From Bordetella sp. H567 (lineage in GTDB: Bacteria; Pseudomonadota; Gammaproteobacteria; Burkholderiales; Burkholderiaceae_B): a stretch of 64,000 nt of DNA. The stretch is taken from the NCBI RefSeq assembly GCF_001704295.1, contig NZ_CP012334.1:2492084-2556083 (forward strand). Direction: 5' to 3'. The position numbers were made by a program, and so were the translations under genes. Below are positions 1-8,447 of this stretch, piece after piece. Position 1 is the stretch's first letter; each line of letters starts with the position of its first letter. A model generated the notes under the pieces. It saw only the letters and a list, made by a program, of their open reading frames with translations. It did not search any database and was not told where the DNA came from.

Positions 1-1899
1 GGCGTGTGGAACTATGTCGCCGACGCAGTGGGGCTGAACGAGATCGAGGACCTGATGGTGCCCAGGCTCCCGCTGGACTTTCTGAACGCATGCCAGAAGA
101 AGGTGTTCGCGGCGATATCGCCCGACAAGCTCGCGCGGCTGATGGCCACCGAATGCCTGGAAGGGTTCCGCAGCCGGACGATAGACAATGCGCATCCAGC
201 GTCGGGCGTATGCACCGCCGCGGCAACGGAGCGGTTTACCGAAGTCTTGAATGACATACGGCAGGAGCTCGGCCTGGAGGAAGACGCGCTAAGCATGCAT
301 TCCTTCGTGCGGATCGATGGCGATGGCCTGCGCTACGACGTCCGGACCGATTGCGGGTTGATTGCCGTGGAGTTACTGAAGGCCATGAACGCCGACAAGC
401 TATTGGAGGACGCGCCCAGGCAACTGGGCGAACGCGTGGAGGCAGACGGTACACATATCGGCTTGTACTCCTACGGGGACCGTCTGGCGTGGCGGCTGCG
501 GCAGGCGATGGACGGTGCGGCGCCATGGTTTGCCCAGGGCGACCTGGAAACGATCGATTTCGCGGATCTGCACGCCTTGCCCGGCGCGCAGGCTCCGGAT
601 GCGCCGACGCTGCCCGCCGGAGTAATACGCGAGATCCTGCGCAAGGGCAATCCGGCGGACCTCATGGGCGTCCGTGCGAATTGGCTGGGAACGTCCCGGT
701 CCATCCTGGCTTTGCTGAACAGGCTCGATGCCGATCAAGCGATCCAGTATCTGGACGCCAATATGCCTTATCTGCGCACCGGTTTCCCCGAGAGCGAGCG
801 CGCCAGTTTTCTCAGCGATGCGATCACGATGGGCGAGCCCGGCCGCCAACTGGCGCGCGCCTGGTATCCGGATCCATGGGCCTTGCTGGGCGAGAAGCCG
901 AGGGAATACACCTCGGTCACCCAATTGGAAAGATGGCTCATGGCGAACCAGGCCGCCCCCATCGATACCGTGCGCGAGATGATAGTCGCCGGGTGGCAGA
1001 ACGGTCATGACGCGGTTTCCCTGCGCGATGCGATGTTGAAGGCGCTTACCGGCATCGAGGGCAGATCCCTCATGTGGGTGCCCGTACATACCAAGACCCC
1101 CGCCGGCACCGATGCCTTGCACCGCCTGGTCGTCGATCTGCTGAACGAGCCGGCGTCCGGCCCAGCGATGGCCCAAGCCCTGCCGAAACTGTTGAGCGGC
1201 ACAAACAGCCACATCCAGGTACTGGACATGCTGGACCCGGGCAACGCCGCTGCACTCTCCGCCGTGCACCGCATGCTCTTCGATCCCGCGATCCTGCCGC
1301 TTATCCAGAACGACATGCCGCACATCCTGTTGGGCGGCCAGCCGCAGAAGGAGGTTCCGATGTGGTCGGCGCTGTACACGCGGGACGTGCCCCTTATCCG
1401 GGCGTATGGTGCATTGCTGGCCGATGTGGCAAAGGTGCCGGGCATGGAAAAGTGGCTGGCGATACTGACGACGCCGAACAAGTCGGCCGGCTCGCCTGAG
1501 CCGGGCGGACGCTTGACCGACAGCGTCTTGCTGCATGTTTCCGTGGCGGTCGGCGTTGAGGTTATCAAGGCTTACCACGACATCCTTGTCCATCCGGCCA
1601 TTCTGCTGCACATCCAGGGGATGTTGCCCGAACTGCTCGGGCCCACCGAGGCGGACGATTTCCGGCGGCCCGGCTATCTGACCGCCAGCCTGCTGAGCGA
1701 GAACCTGGGCGGCTACACCGCGTACCGCGAGATGATCACGGACCCGCGTATCCTGCCTCATATCCTGCAGGGCTTGCCCCGGATGCAGCTCCTCATGCTG
1801 GTCCAGGCGGGTATCGTTGAAGCGCCAGTCGAGCCGGTCCATGCGTTGCCGGCCAGCTTGCCCACCTTCCTTCAGCTCCTGCAGGACCGTCAGTCCTAG
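1..1899 (+). CDS. Large repeat-containing protein, possible ShET2/EspL2-like type III effector (5' partial)
   Basis: The frame is open from the first base, so the true start probably lies outside the window; the first possible start inside is a GTG at 4. About 630 residues are visible, with no signal peptide or membrane segment. The C-terminal third carries three related helical motifs, encoded near 1273-1338, 1582-1640 and 1735-1797, with the pattern [D/H]P-x-I-L-x-x-I-x-x-x-[M/L]P. Between them lie segments such as LIRAYGALL, VIKAYHDIL and YTAYREMI. This layout recalls the degenerate ankyrin-like tail of ShET2/EspL2 effectors, but that is memory-based pattern matching, and no protease residues could be placed. 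The nearby NEL ligase remnant supports an effector idea. Otherwise it is a hypothetical alpha-helical repeat protein. It ends with TAG and is followed by 173 bp before the next gene. Confidence 0.55.
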   Translation, partial: GVWNYVADAVGLNEIEDLMVPRLPLDFLNACQKKVFAAISPDKLARLMATECLEGFRSRTIDNAHPASGVCTAAATERFTEVLNDIRQELGLEEDALSMHSFVRIDGDGLRYDVRTDCGLIAVELLKAMNADKLLEDAPRQLGERVEADGTHIGLYSYGDRLAWRLRQAMDGAAPWFAQGDLETIDFADLHALPGAQAPDAPTLPAGVIREILRKGNPADLMGVRANWLGTSRSILALLNRLDADQAIQYLDANMPYLRTGFPESERASFLSDAITMGEPGRQLARAWYPDPWALLGEKPREYTSVTQLERWLMANQAAPIDTVREMIVAGWQNGHDAVSLRDAMLKALTGIEGRSLMWVPVHTKTPAGTDALHRLVVDLLNEPASGPAMAQALPKLLSGTNSHIQVLDMLDPGNAAALSAVHRMLFDPAILPLIQNDMPHILLGGQPQKEVPMWSALYTRDVPLIRAYGALLADVAKVPGMEKWLAILTTPNKSAGSPEPGGRLTDSVLLHVSVAVGVEVIKAYHDILVHPAILLHIQGMLPELLGPTEADDFRRPGYLTASLLSENLGGYTAYREMITDPRILPHILQGLPRMQLLMLVQAGIVEAPVEPVHALPASLPTFLQLLQDRQS

Positions 1900-2072
1900 A
1901 CGCCTGGTCCGGACATGGCCGGCGCGCCCCCTGGTATCGTCTAGATAGCCGAAACTACCGGGCGACGGCCGCGTCCCCGCGATCCATCGCCCGGCGCGGC
2001 CGGCATGCAAAGTATCGCTATCCGGCGTATCGAACACCCCTGTCCGATACGCTGTTCTCGGAGGATGGAACG

Positions 2073-2873
2073 ATGGATCTGGGTTTGAAAGGCAAGACCG
2101 CCATGATCACGGGCGGCAGCAAGGGCATCGGGCTGGCCGTCGCCAAGGCCCTGATGGCGGAAGGCGTACGCGTGGGCATCGTCGCGCGAGGACGGGCGGG
2201 GCTGGACGCCGCCATGGCCCAGTTGGGCGGGCAGGGCGCACAGGGCGGCGGCAAGCTTTTCGCGGCGGCCGCCGACCTGATCGATCCCAACCAGGCAGCG
2301 GGCGCCGTCACGGCGATCGAGAATGCCTTGGGACCCATCGACATCCTCGTCAACAGTGCCGGCGCCGCGCGCCGGCACGATCCCGAGACGCTGGACGCGG
2401 ATAAATGGCGCGCCGCCATGGATGCCAAGTTCTTTACTTACATACACACGCAGGATGAAGTGCTCAAGCGCTTGCGCGCGCGTAACGCGCCGGGCGCCAT
2501 CGTCAACATCATCGGTTCAGGCGGAAAGACGCCGACGGTCACGCACCTGGCCGGCGGTTCGGCCAATGCGGCACTGATGCTGGCCACCGTCGGATCCGCG
2601 CATTACTACGCGCGCTTCGGCATCCGCATCAACGCCATCAATCCGGGCGCCACGGTGACCGACCGCGTACAGGAAGGGCTGGCCGTGGAGGCCAAGTCGC
2701 AAGGCGTCAGTGTCGAGGAGGCCCGCAGGCGAGGCGAAGCCGGTATTCCGCTGGGACGCTACGCCGAACCGGAAGAGGTCGCCGATGTCGCGGTGTTCCT
2801 GGCCAGCGCCCGCGCCAGCTATGTCGTGGGCGCGGTGGTTCCGATGACGGGTGGCCTGGCGCCCACGATCTGA
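2073..2873 (+). CDS. SDR-fold protein with substituted catalytic residues
   Basis: This 266-residue protein has the classical short-chain dehydrogenase layout. The cofactor motif TGGSKGIG lies near residues 13-20, NSAG follows strand 4, and NPG follows the active-site helix. The usual Tyr-x-x-x-Lys pair is absent: the aligned segment reads Gly161-Gly-Ser-Ala-Asn165, although a Ser (149) is present in the normal place. From memory, a ketoacyl-reductase-like SDR subgroup also lacks these residues. The protein may therefore bind NAD(P)(H) or an acyl ligand without ordinary SDR catalysis. The ATG is preceded by GGAGGATGGAACG, a good ribosome site. It stands alone between two effector-like genes, and its substrate cannot be deduced. 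Confidence 0.85.
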   Translation: MDLGLKGKTAMITGGSKGIGLAVAKALMAEGVRVGIVARGRAGLDAAMAQLGGQGAQGGGKLFAAAADLIDPNQAAGAVTAIENALGPIDILVNSAGAARRHDPETLDADKWRAAMDAKFFTYIHTQDEVLKRLRARNAPGAIVNIIGSGGKTPTVTHLAGGSANAALMLATVGSAHYYARFGIRINAINPGATVTDRVQEGLAVEAKSQGVSVEEARRRGEAGIPLGRYAEPEEVADVAVFLASARASYVVGAVVPMTGGLAPTI

Positions 2874-2902
2874 CGTACGCGAGGTGATCAACAGGGCTTG
2901 TG

Positions 2903-2937
2903 GGCCAGGCCGGCGGTGTCGTCCGCGCGGCCTGGCC
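2903..2937 (+). terminator. Hairpin downstream of the SDR gene
   Basis: A perfect 9-bp inverted repeat (GGCCAGGCC at 2903-2911 and GGCCTGGCC at 2929-2937) flanks a 17-nt loop, 30 bp after the SDR stop and between convergent genes. No T-run follows, so it may be an RNA-stabilising or Rho-assisted end rather than a classic intrinsic terminator. Confidence 0.4.
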
Positions 2938-3005
2938 GATTGCTTGAGGCTTCCGGGGCAGGCGAGGCGGTATTCCGCTTGGCCAGCGCTGCGCCCTCGT
3001 CGGTC

Positions 3006-4303
3006 CTACACCATCAGCGCTCCATCCGGCAACCAGCCTGTGCGGCGCGTTTCGTCTTTATCCGGCCTTGACGTTGCCTCGTACGCTTCGACGGCGGCGT
3101 CGGTGATTTCCGCCGACGCTGTTGTCCCCAGTTGGTATTGGACTTCGCTCAAGAACGGGGCGAAGTCCAGCAGGAGCCAGGCGGGGAAGCGTTCCTTCTC
3201 GGCCTGCCGTATCACTTCCAATGCCTGGTCGATGTCTTCCTCGGTGAGCTGCGCCGTATCGGCGTAGTACATACGCGTGACGGGGATGGGAAGATCCAGG
3301 GCTTGCCGCAGTCCGAGCTGATACCCCAAATGGGTTTCCAGCGGGTCGATGATTTCGGACTCCTCTCGCTCCTCTTCGGTGCGCTGCTGCTCCTGTGCGT
3401 AGAGCTGTTCGACCTTCGCGGAAGCGACTGTCTCGAGTTCTTTCAGCCTGAAGATGGACCGCGCGACGCTATGCAAGTCGGCAAGCCGGCCCCGGTAGCG
3501 CCCTTCGCGTACGTCGGCCTCGATCGCCAGCATGGACAGCTTGTTCCAGATGGATAAGGCGCCGTCCTGGCAATTTCCCGCAGCTTCGATGCAGGCTTCG
3601 AATGCTTCGGTACGCAATTGCGCGCTGAGCGGCTGCGCGTCCGTTCGACCGGGACAGGATCGTCTGGCCATAGCGAGACCACCGCTTCCAGTATCTCCTC
3701 GGGGGTTTTGCTTGCTTGCTGGACGCGCAGCAAGTCGTCGGCGAACGCGGCGATGAGACGCAGCATTTCAGGGTCTTCGTCGCGCCCCTCGGGCAGGTTT
3801 GGGTCGTGTCGCGCCGGACTGTCGATGGGCTCGCTGGGGCGCGCGGTACGGGTTCGTTCGGGGGTGACATGCCGGCCAGCGCCGGCGTCGTCAAAGACGA
3901 TGACGGGATAGCTGCCTCGCTGTTTCGCCAGCCCCTGCAACTCACGCAAGACCGTGCCCGAGGCCAAGTAGCAATAGAGTCCCCGGATATGGTCTTCCAG
4001 GGTGCCGAGTTGTTGTGCGGTGGGATTTCCGACCACGACGATGTGGATGATGTTGGCGAAATTGACCAGCCTGCCGGTCTGGCCGGCAGGCCCGGCGTGC
4101 GGCGAAAGAGGGACAAGTTCCAAACTGCCGTCAGGGGCGTGGCTCGCGAACGAAGCCCAGGCGGTGGGCTCTGTGGTAATGGGTCTCATGGGTATACGGC
4201 CGTGGTCGTGGATCTGGCCGTTTTCGTAACCCCACGCATGGCAATGTTCACCCGTTGGGGCCGACGAACCAGGCCGTCGCCTGGTCCGCCACCATCGCGG
4301 CAT
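3006..4303 (-). pseudogene. Broken NEL-domain (IpaH/SspH-type) E3 ubiquitin ligase effector
   Basis: Two minus-strand frames make up one damaged gene. The downstream frame (3671-3006) encodes a NEL-like domain: a Cys-x-Asp motif (GNCQDG, Cys codon at 3570-3572), then LSIWNKL, ARSIFRLKELE, a coiled acidic Glu/Arg stretch, LGYQLGLRQAL and an FPAWLLL segment, in the order seen in IpaH/SspH ligases. The upstream frame (ATG at 4303 or 4189) supplies an unrecognised N-terminal domain. It ends in a helix reading ILEAVVSLWPDD, which fits the NEL start. The frames do not join: between that Trp and the catalytic Cys there are only about 33 codons instead of the roughly 80 I recall for the family, and the frame changes near 3640-3671. 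A deletion plus frameshift is the simplest explanation. The ATG at 3671 could still express the C-terminal part alone. Type III secretion is inferred from the family. Confidence 0.7.
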
Positions 4304-4339
4304 CCGGGCCCGGATGCGCCGCCTGCCGCAGCGCTTCGA

Positions 4340-5809
4340 TTACCCGCTGATATCCACGCAAAGGTATTTCAGCTCGACATACTCGTCCAGCCCATGGCGC
4401 GAGCCTTCACGCCCCAGGCCGGACTGCTTGACGCCACCGAAGGGGCCAACTTCGTTGGAGATCAAGCCCGTGTTGATGCCGACGATGCCGTATTCCAGGC
4501 CCTCGGACACGCGCCACACGCGGGCGTTGTCGCGGGTGTAGAAATAGGCCGCCAAGCCGAAGATGGTGTCGTTGGCCAGCCGTAGCGCTTCCTCTTCCGT
4601 GTCGAACCGGAACAGCGGCGCGACGGGGCCAAACGTTTCCTCGCGGGCGAAGAGCATGGATTGCGTGACGTCCCGCACCACGGTGGGTTGAAAGAAGGTT
4701 CCCCCCAGCGCATGCGACTTGCCGCCCACCACCACCTTGGCGCCCGCACGCGTCGCATCGTCGATATGCTCACGGACTTTCTTCACGGCGTTCTCATCGA
4801 TCAGTGGACCTTGGGTCACGCCTTGCTCGAAACCGTCGCCCACCTTCATCGCGCCGACTTTCTCGGCCAGGCGTTGGGCGATCTGGTCGTAGATGCCGGA
4901 CTGTACATAGATGCGGTTGGCGCAGACGCAGGTCTGACCGGCATTGCGGAATTTGGATGCCAGGATGCCGTCCACCGCTTTTTCCGGATCCGCGTCGTCG
5001 AAAACGATGAAGGGCGCATTGCCGCCCAGTTCCAGCGACAGCTTCTTGATCGTGGGCGCGCACTGCGCCATCAGCTTGCGGCCAACCTCGGTGGAACCGG
5101 TGAAGCTGAGCTTGCGCACGGTCTCGCTTTCGCACAGGGCCGCGCCGATCTCGCTGGAGCTGCCGGTGATGACGTGCATGACGCCGGCCGGCACGCCGGC
5201 TTCCTCGGCCAGGACCGCCAGGGCCAGGGCCGTCAGCGGCGTCTGCTGGGCCGGCTTGACGATCATGGTGCAACCGGCGGCCAGGGCAGGGCCGAGCTTG
5301 CGGGTGATCATGGCGGCGGGGAAGTTCCATGGCGTGATGGCGGCGGTGACCCCCACGGCCTGCTTCAGCACCATCATGCGTTGCCCGGCCTTGGGGCTTT
5401 GCAGGACTTCGCCGTCCATGCGCTTGGCTTCCTCCGCGAACCATTCCAGGAAGGACGCGGCGTAGCCGATCTCGCCCGCGGCCTCCGTGACGGGCTTGCC
5501 CTGTTCCGCCGTCATGATGGCGGCCAGGTCCTTCTGGTGCTGCATCATCAGTTGCGCCCAGCGTTGCAGGATGACGGCGCGTTCCTTGGCCGGGCGCGCG
5601 GACCAGGCGGGCAGGGCGGCGGCGGCGCGCTCGATGGCATGTTCGGTTTCCGCGCGTCCGAGCTTGGGCACGGAAACGATGATCTCGCCAGTCGAAGGGT
5701 TGTTCACCGGGATGGCCGGTCCCTTGCCGGCGCCATGCCATTTGCCGTCGATGTAGCAGGCGTCGCGAAGCAGGTCGGGGCGTTCCAGTCGTTGGGTCAG
5801 GGAGGTCAC
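4340..5809 (-). CDS. gabD: NAD(P)-dependent succinate-semialdehyde dehydrogenase-type ALDH
   Basis: This 489-residue aldehyde dehydrogenase has all landmarks of the GabD branch: the PWNFP segment, the cofactor loop FTGSTEVGR, general base Glu260 in LELGGNAPF and nucleophile Cys294 in GQTCVC. The family oxidises succinate semialdehyde, or a related small semialdehyde, to the acid in the cytoplasm. The frame is open to 6022, but the GTG at 5809 is chosen because AGGAGA lies six bases upstream and the family length then fits. It is divergent from the Bug/dehydrogenase/lyase genes at 6.0-9.3 kb, which suggests a shared carboxylate or semialdehyde pathway. The exact substrate is not fixed by the sequence. 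Confidence 0.9.
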   Translation of the reverse strand: MTSLTQRLERPDLLRDACYIDGKWHGAGKGPAIPVNNPSTGEIIVSVPKLGRAETEHAIERAAAALPAWSARPAKERAVILQRWAQLMMQHQKDLAAIMTAEQGKPVTEAAGEIGYAASFLEWFAEEAKRMDGEVLQSPKAGQRMMVLKQAVGVTAAITPWNFPAAMITRKLGPALAAGCTMIVKPAQQTPLTALALAVLAEEAGVPAGVMHVITGSSSEIGAALCESETVRKLSFTGSTEVGRKLMAQCAPTIKKLSLELGGNAPFIVFDDADPEKAVDGILASKFRNAGQTCVCANRIYVQSGIYDQIAQRLAEKVGAMKVGDGFEQGVTQGPLIDENAVKKVREHIDDATRAGAKVVVGGKSHALGGTFFQPTVVRDVTQSMLFAREETFGPVAPLFRFDTEEEALRLANDTIFGLAAYFYTRDNARVWRVSEGLEYGIVGINTGLISNEVGPFGGVKQSGLGREGSRHGLDEYVELKYLCVDISG

Positions 5810-5952
5810 TGCTGTCTCCTGGAAATGGGCGGCGGCGCCAGGGCGCGGTGCGCCGTCGCAAAAAGTGAGGGTCTTGCGCAGGCCGTGGGGAATCAGTCCT
5901 ATGGTAAGCCCTGCGGAACCCTGGCCCCGATTTCGCCTTGCGTCCGAATTTT

Positions 5953-5962
5953 TTGTATGCAA
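5953..5962. promoter_or_regulatory. GntR-like operator candidate in a divergent promoter region
   Basis: TTGTATGCAA is a near-perfect 10-bp palindrome resembling the TTGTATACAA sites of FCD-type GntR regulators. It overlaps a direct repeat TATGCA-AAGA-TATGCA (5956-5971). It lies midway between the divergent semialdehyde dehydrogenase gene and the Bug receptor gene. No GntR gene is present in the window. Confidence 0.35.
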
Positions 5963-6027
5963 AGATATGCAGAACATTCCGGCGGCCGGCGTCGCCGCCG
6001 GTGACGATTTCTCAGGAGACACTTAAC

Positions 6028-6999
6028 GTGTTCAAACCGCCGTTCCTTTCCCGGTGGCTGCTTGCCGCCGCGGCCCTCATGCCGGCGCTCGCCGGCGCCC
6101 AAGGTTTTCCCGACAAGCCGATCCGCCTGGTCGTTCCCTTCGCGCCCGGCGGCGGCACCGATAGCATTGCGCGCGATATGGCGCGCACGCTGGGCGAAAA
6201 ACTGGGGCAGGCCATCGTGGTGGAAAACCGCGGAGGCGGCGGCGGTTCCATCGGCGCGAACGTGGTCGCGCACGCGACGCCCGACGGCTATACCTTGTTG
6301 TTCGCGACTTCCACCTTCGTGACCAACGCGGCGGCGGAGGGGACGACGCTTTATGACGTCGAAAAATCCTTCCAGCCCATTGCCCTGATCGGACGCGGCC
6401 CGCTGCTGGTAGTGACCAACAAGGACGTACCGGTGAACAGCGTCGCGGAACTGCGCGAGCTCGCGCTGAAGAAGCCCAACGCGATCAACTTCTGCTCGGC
6501 GGGCAATGGCAGCATCAACCACATGTCCGGCGAGCTGTTCAAGCAGCGCGCCGGCGTGCAGATGACGCACGTGCCCTACAAGGGCAGCGGTCCGGCGACG
6601 CTGGACCTGCTGGCCGGACGGGTGCAGGTGTTCTTCGCCACGGTGCCGACCATCCTGCCGCAGGTCAAGGACCATCGGGTGAAGCTGCTGGCCGTGACCA
6701 GCAAGACGCGCTCGCCGCTGTTCCCGGATACCCCCACCATGGCGGAAGCCGGCATTGCCGATTTCGACGTCAGCACGTGGTGGGGCGTGCTCGCGCCCGC
6801 CGGCACGCCGCCGGCCGTCGTGGACAAGCTGAATGCCGCCGTGAACGAAGCCGCGGCGGCCACGCTGGTACGTCAGCGCCTGACCGACGAAGGCGCGCAA
6901 TCGTTCAAAGGCTCGCCGGCCGACTTCGCCGGCGTGCTGCATGGCGAACTTGCGCTCTGGAAGGGCGTGGTCAAGCAGTCGGGCATGAAGCTGGATTGA
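6028..6999 (+). CDS. Bug family tripartite tricarboxylate transporter receptor
   Basis: This is a periplasmic solute receptor of 323 residues with a Sec signal peptide ending near AGAQG. It shows the family signatures FPDKPIRLVVPFAPGGGTD after the signal, PDGYTLL, and THVPYKGSGPA in the middle. Bug proteins bind carboxylates or related small molecules and deliver them to TctAB-type membrane subunits; none are encoded here. The GTG at 6028 is selected over upstream starts because CAGGAGA precedes it and the signal peptide begins directly after it. It leads an apparent operon with the dehydrogenase and lyase that follow, and is divergent from gabD. The ligand is unknown; a hydroxy-di- or tricarboxylate would suit the downstream enzymes. 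Confidence 0.92.
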   Translation: MFKPPFLSRWLLAAAALMPALAGAQGFPDKPIRLVVPFAPGGGTDSIARDMARTLGEKLGQAIVVENRGGGGGSIGANVVAHATPDGYTLLFATSTFVTNAAAEGTTLYDVEKSFQPIALIGRGPLLVVTNKDVPVNSVAELRELALKKPNAINFCSAGNGSINHMSGELFKQRAGVQMTHVPYKGSGPATLDLLAGRVQVFFATVPTILPQVKDHRVKLLAVTSKTRSPLFPDTPTMAEAGIADFDVSTWWGVLAPAGTPPAVVDKLNAAVNEAAAATLVRQRLTDEGAQSFKGSPADFAGVLHGELALWKGVVKQSGMKLD

Positions 7000-7050
7000 G
7001 CATCGGGCTCGACCCGGCGCATGATGCCCGTCCCTAATCGAGGAAACCAC

Positions 7051-8106
7051 ATGAAAATCGTAGTGCTGCCCGGCGACGGGATCGGTCCGGAAACCATGGC
7101 TGTGGCCGTCGATGTGCTGCAGGCCGTCGATCGCCGCTTCAAGCTGGGCCTGCAACTGGACCATGACATTGCCGGCCACGAAAGCCTGAAGCGCCATGGC
7201 GCCACCGTCACGCCCGCGCTGTTCGAAAAAGTGCGCGCCGCCGATGGCCTGATGCTGGGCCCGATGTCGACATACGACTTCAAGGACGAAGCCAAGGGCG
7301 AAATCAATCCGTCGATGTACTTTCGCAAGAAGCTGGATCTGTATGCCAACATCCGGCCGGCGCGTACCTACAAGGGCATCCCCGTGCGCCTGGGCGAGTT
7401 CGACCTGGTGGTGGTGCGCGAGAACACCGAAGGTTTCTACGCGGACCGCAACGTCGAATCGGGCGGCAGCGAAATGCTGATCACCCCGGACGTGGTGGTG
7501 TCGCTGCGACGGATCACGCGCCTGTGCTGCGAGCGCATCGCGCGTTCCGCCTTCGAGCTGGCCATGACGCGCAAGAAGCACGTCACCATCGTGCACAAGG
7601 CCAATGTGCTGAAGATCGGCGACGGCATGTTCATCGAGGAATGCCACAAGGTGGGCAAGGAATTCCCCGAGGTGCGCGTGGACGATGTCATCGTGGACGC
7701 CATGATGGCGCACGTCGTGCGCGCGCCGGACCGTTATGACGTCGTGGTGACGACCAATATGTTCGGCGACATCCTGTCGGACCTGACGGCGGAAATGTCG
7801 GGCAGCCTGGGGCTGGGCGGTTCGCTCAATGCCGGCCGCGATCACGCGATGGGGCAGGCGGCGCACGGTTCGGCGCCCGATATCGCCGGCCAGAATATCG
7901 CCAACCCCGCGTCGCAGGTGCTGTCGGCGGCCATGCTGCTGAACTGGTATGGCCAGCGCAAGGCCAAGCCGGCCTTCGTGGAAGCCGCCGGGGCCATCGA
8001 AAAGGCCCTGGCCGACGCGGTTGCCGCGCGTGAATGCACCAAGGACGTGGGCGGCACGCTGGGCACCCGTGAAACCGGCGCCGCGTGGGTCAAGCGCCTG
8101 GCCTGA
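7051..8106 (+). CDS. Isocitrate/isopropylmalate dehydrogenase family protein
   Basis: This is a 351-residue beta-decarboxylating dehydrogenase. Visible motifs are GDGIGPE at the N terminus, ENTEGFY in the centre, HKANVLK with the conserved Lys, and GDILSDLTAEMSGSLG near the metal- and cofactor-binding region. Family members oxidatively decarboxylate 2-hydroxy-3-carboxy acids (isocitrate, 3-isopropylmalate, malate, tartrate) with NAD(P) and Mg or Mn. The ATG at 7051 follows GAGGAAACC; in-frame ATGs at 7021 and 7024 lack a site. The gene follows a Bug receptor by 51 bp and precedes an isocitrate-lyase-like gene, pointing to catabolism rather than leucine synthesis. The name leuB is withheld because context does not support that role. 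Confidence 0.88.
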   Translation: MKIVVLPGDGIGPETMAVAVDVLQAVDRRFKLGLQLDHDIAGHESLKRHGATVTPALFEKVRAADGLMLGPMSTYDFKDEAKGEINPSMYFRKKLDLYANIRPARTYKGIPVRLGEFDLVVVRENTEGFYADRNVESGGSEMLITPDVVVSLRRITRLCCERIARSAFELAMTRKKHVTIVHKANVLKIGDGMFIEECHKVGKEFPEVRVDDVIVDAMMAHVVRAPDRYDVVVTTNMFGDILSDLTAEMSGSLGLGGSLNAGRDHAMGQAAHGSAPDIAGQNIANPASQVLSAAMLLNWYGQRKAKPAFVEAAGAIEKALADAVAARECTKDVGGTLGTRETGAAWVKRLA

Positions 8107-8283
8107 TCGGACTGCGCCATGGTGGCGCCGCATCCCTGCTTGCGCGGCGGCCGGCGCAATGCCGTTCGCCACGCGTGGGCGGCTGCCATCGCCCTTGGCC
8201 CCGCATCGGCGGGTGCCGGACGGTGGCGCTCGTATCGGCGATGGCCGCCATTGTGATCTGTCGTTGCGACCTGTGCGATGGTT

Positions 8284-8306
8284 ATTGATGAATACTCTTC
8301 ATTAAT
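8284..8306. promoter_or_regulatory. Palindromic operator candidate upstream of lyase gene
   Basis: ATTGATGAA-TACTC-TTCATTAAT is an inverted repeat matching at 8 of 9 positions, AT-rich in an otherwise GC-rich stretch. It ends 19 bases upstream of the putative -35 box at 8326, a position typical of an activator site. The regulator is unknown. Confidence 0.45.
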
Positions 8307-8325
8307 GAGCGGAACGCAGCCGCGA

Positions 8326-8354
8326 TTGACCTCGCGCCGCTGGCTGACTAGACT
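8326..8354 (+). promoter_or_regulatory. Sigma-70-like promoter for the PEP mutase/isocitrate lyase family gene
   Basis: TTGACC (8326-8331) and TAGACT (8349-8354) are separated by 17 bp, matching the consensus at 5 of 6 and 4 of 6 positions. The gene start is 93 bp downstream. Confidence 0.5.
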
Positions 8355-8447
8355 GCAACGGCCGCGCCGGGCGGGCGCCTATCCCGCGCCGGCGTGTGTC
8401 GCGGGCCGCCACGGCCCTGCCATCAACGCGTATTACGAGACATCATC

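Larger units (their letters stand above)
8107..8447. other. Intergenic region with promoter and palindrome, no gene
   Basis: These 341 bases lie between two co-directional genes. The first 170 bases show no convincing coding signal. The remainder holds an AT-rich palindrome (8284-8306) and a good sigma-70-like promoter (8326-8354), both annotated separately. The lyase downstream is therefore probably transcribed from its own promoter. Confidence 0.7.

Noticed and set aside
7051-8106. Naming the dehydrogenase leuB
   Set aside because: There are no leuC/leuD genes of normal type nearby, and the neighbours (Bug receptor, isocitrate-lyase-like protein) indicate catabolism.
5899-8172. Minus-strand reading frame of more than 700 codons across the Bug and dehydrogenase genes
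   Set aside because: It lies antisense to two well-supported genes, has an Arg/His/Gln-rich composition typical of antisense frames in GC-rich DNA, and no family motif.
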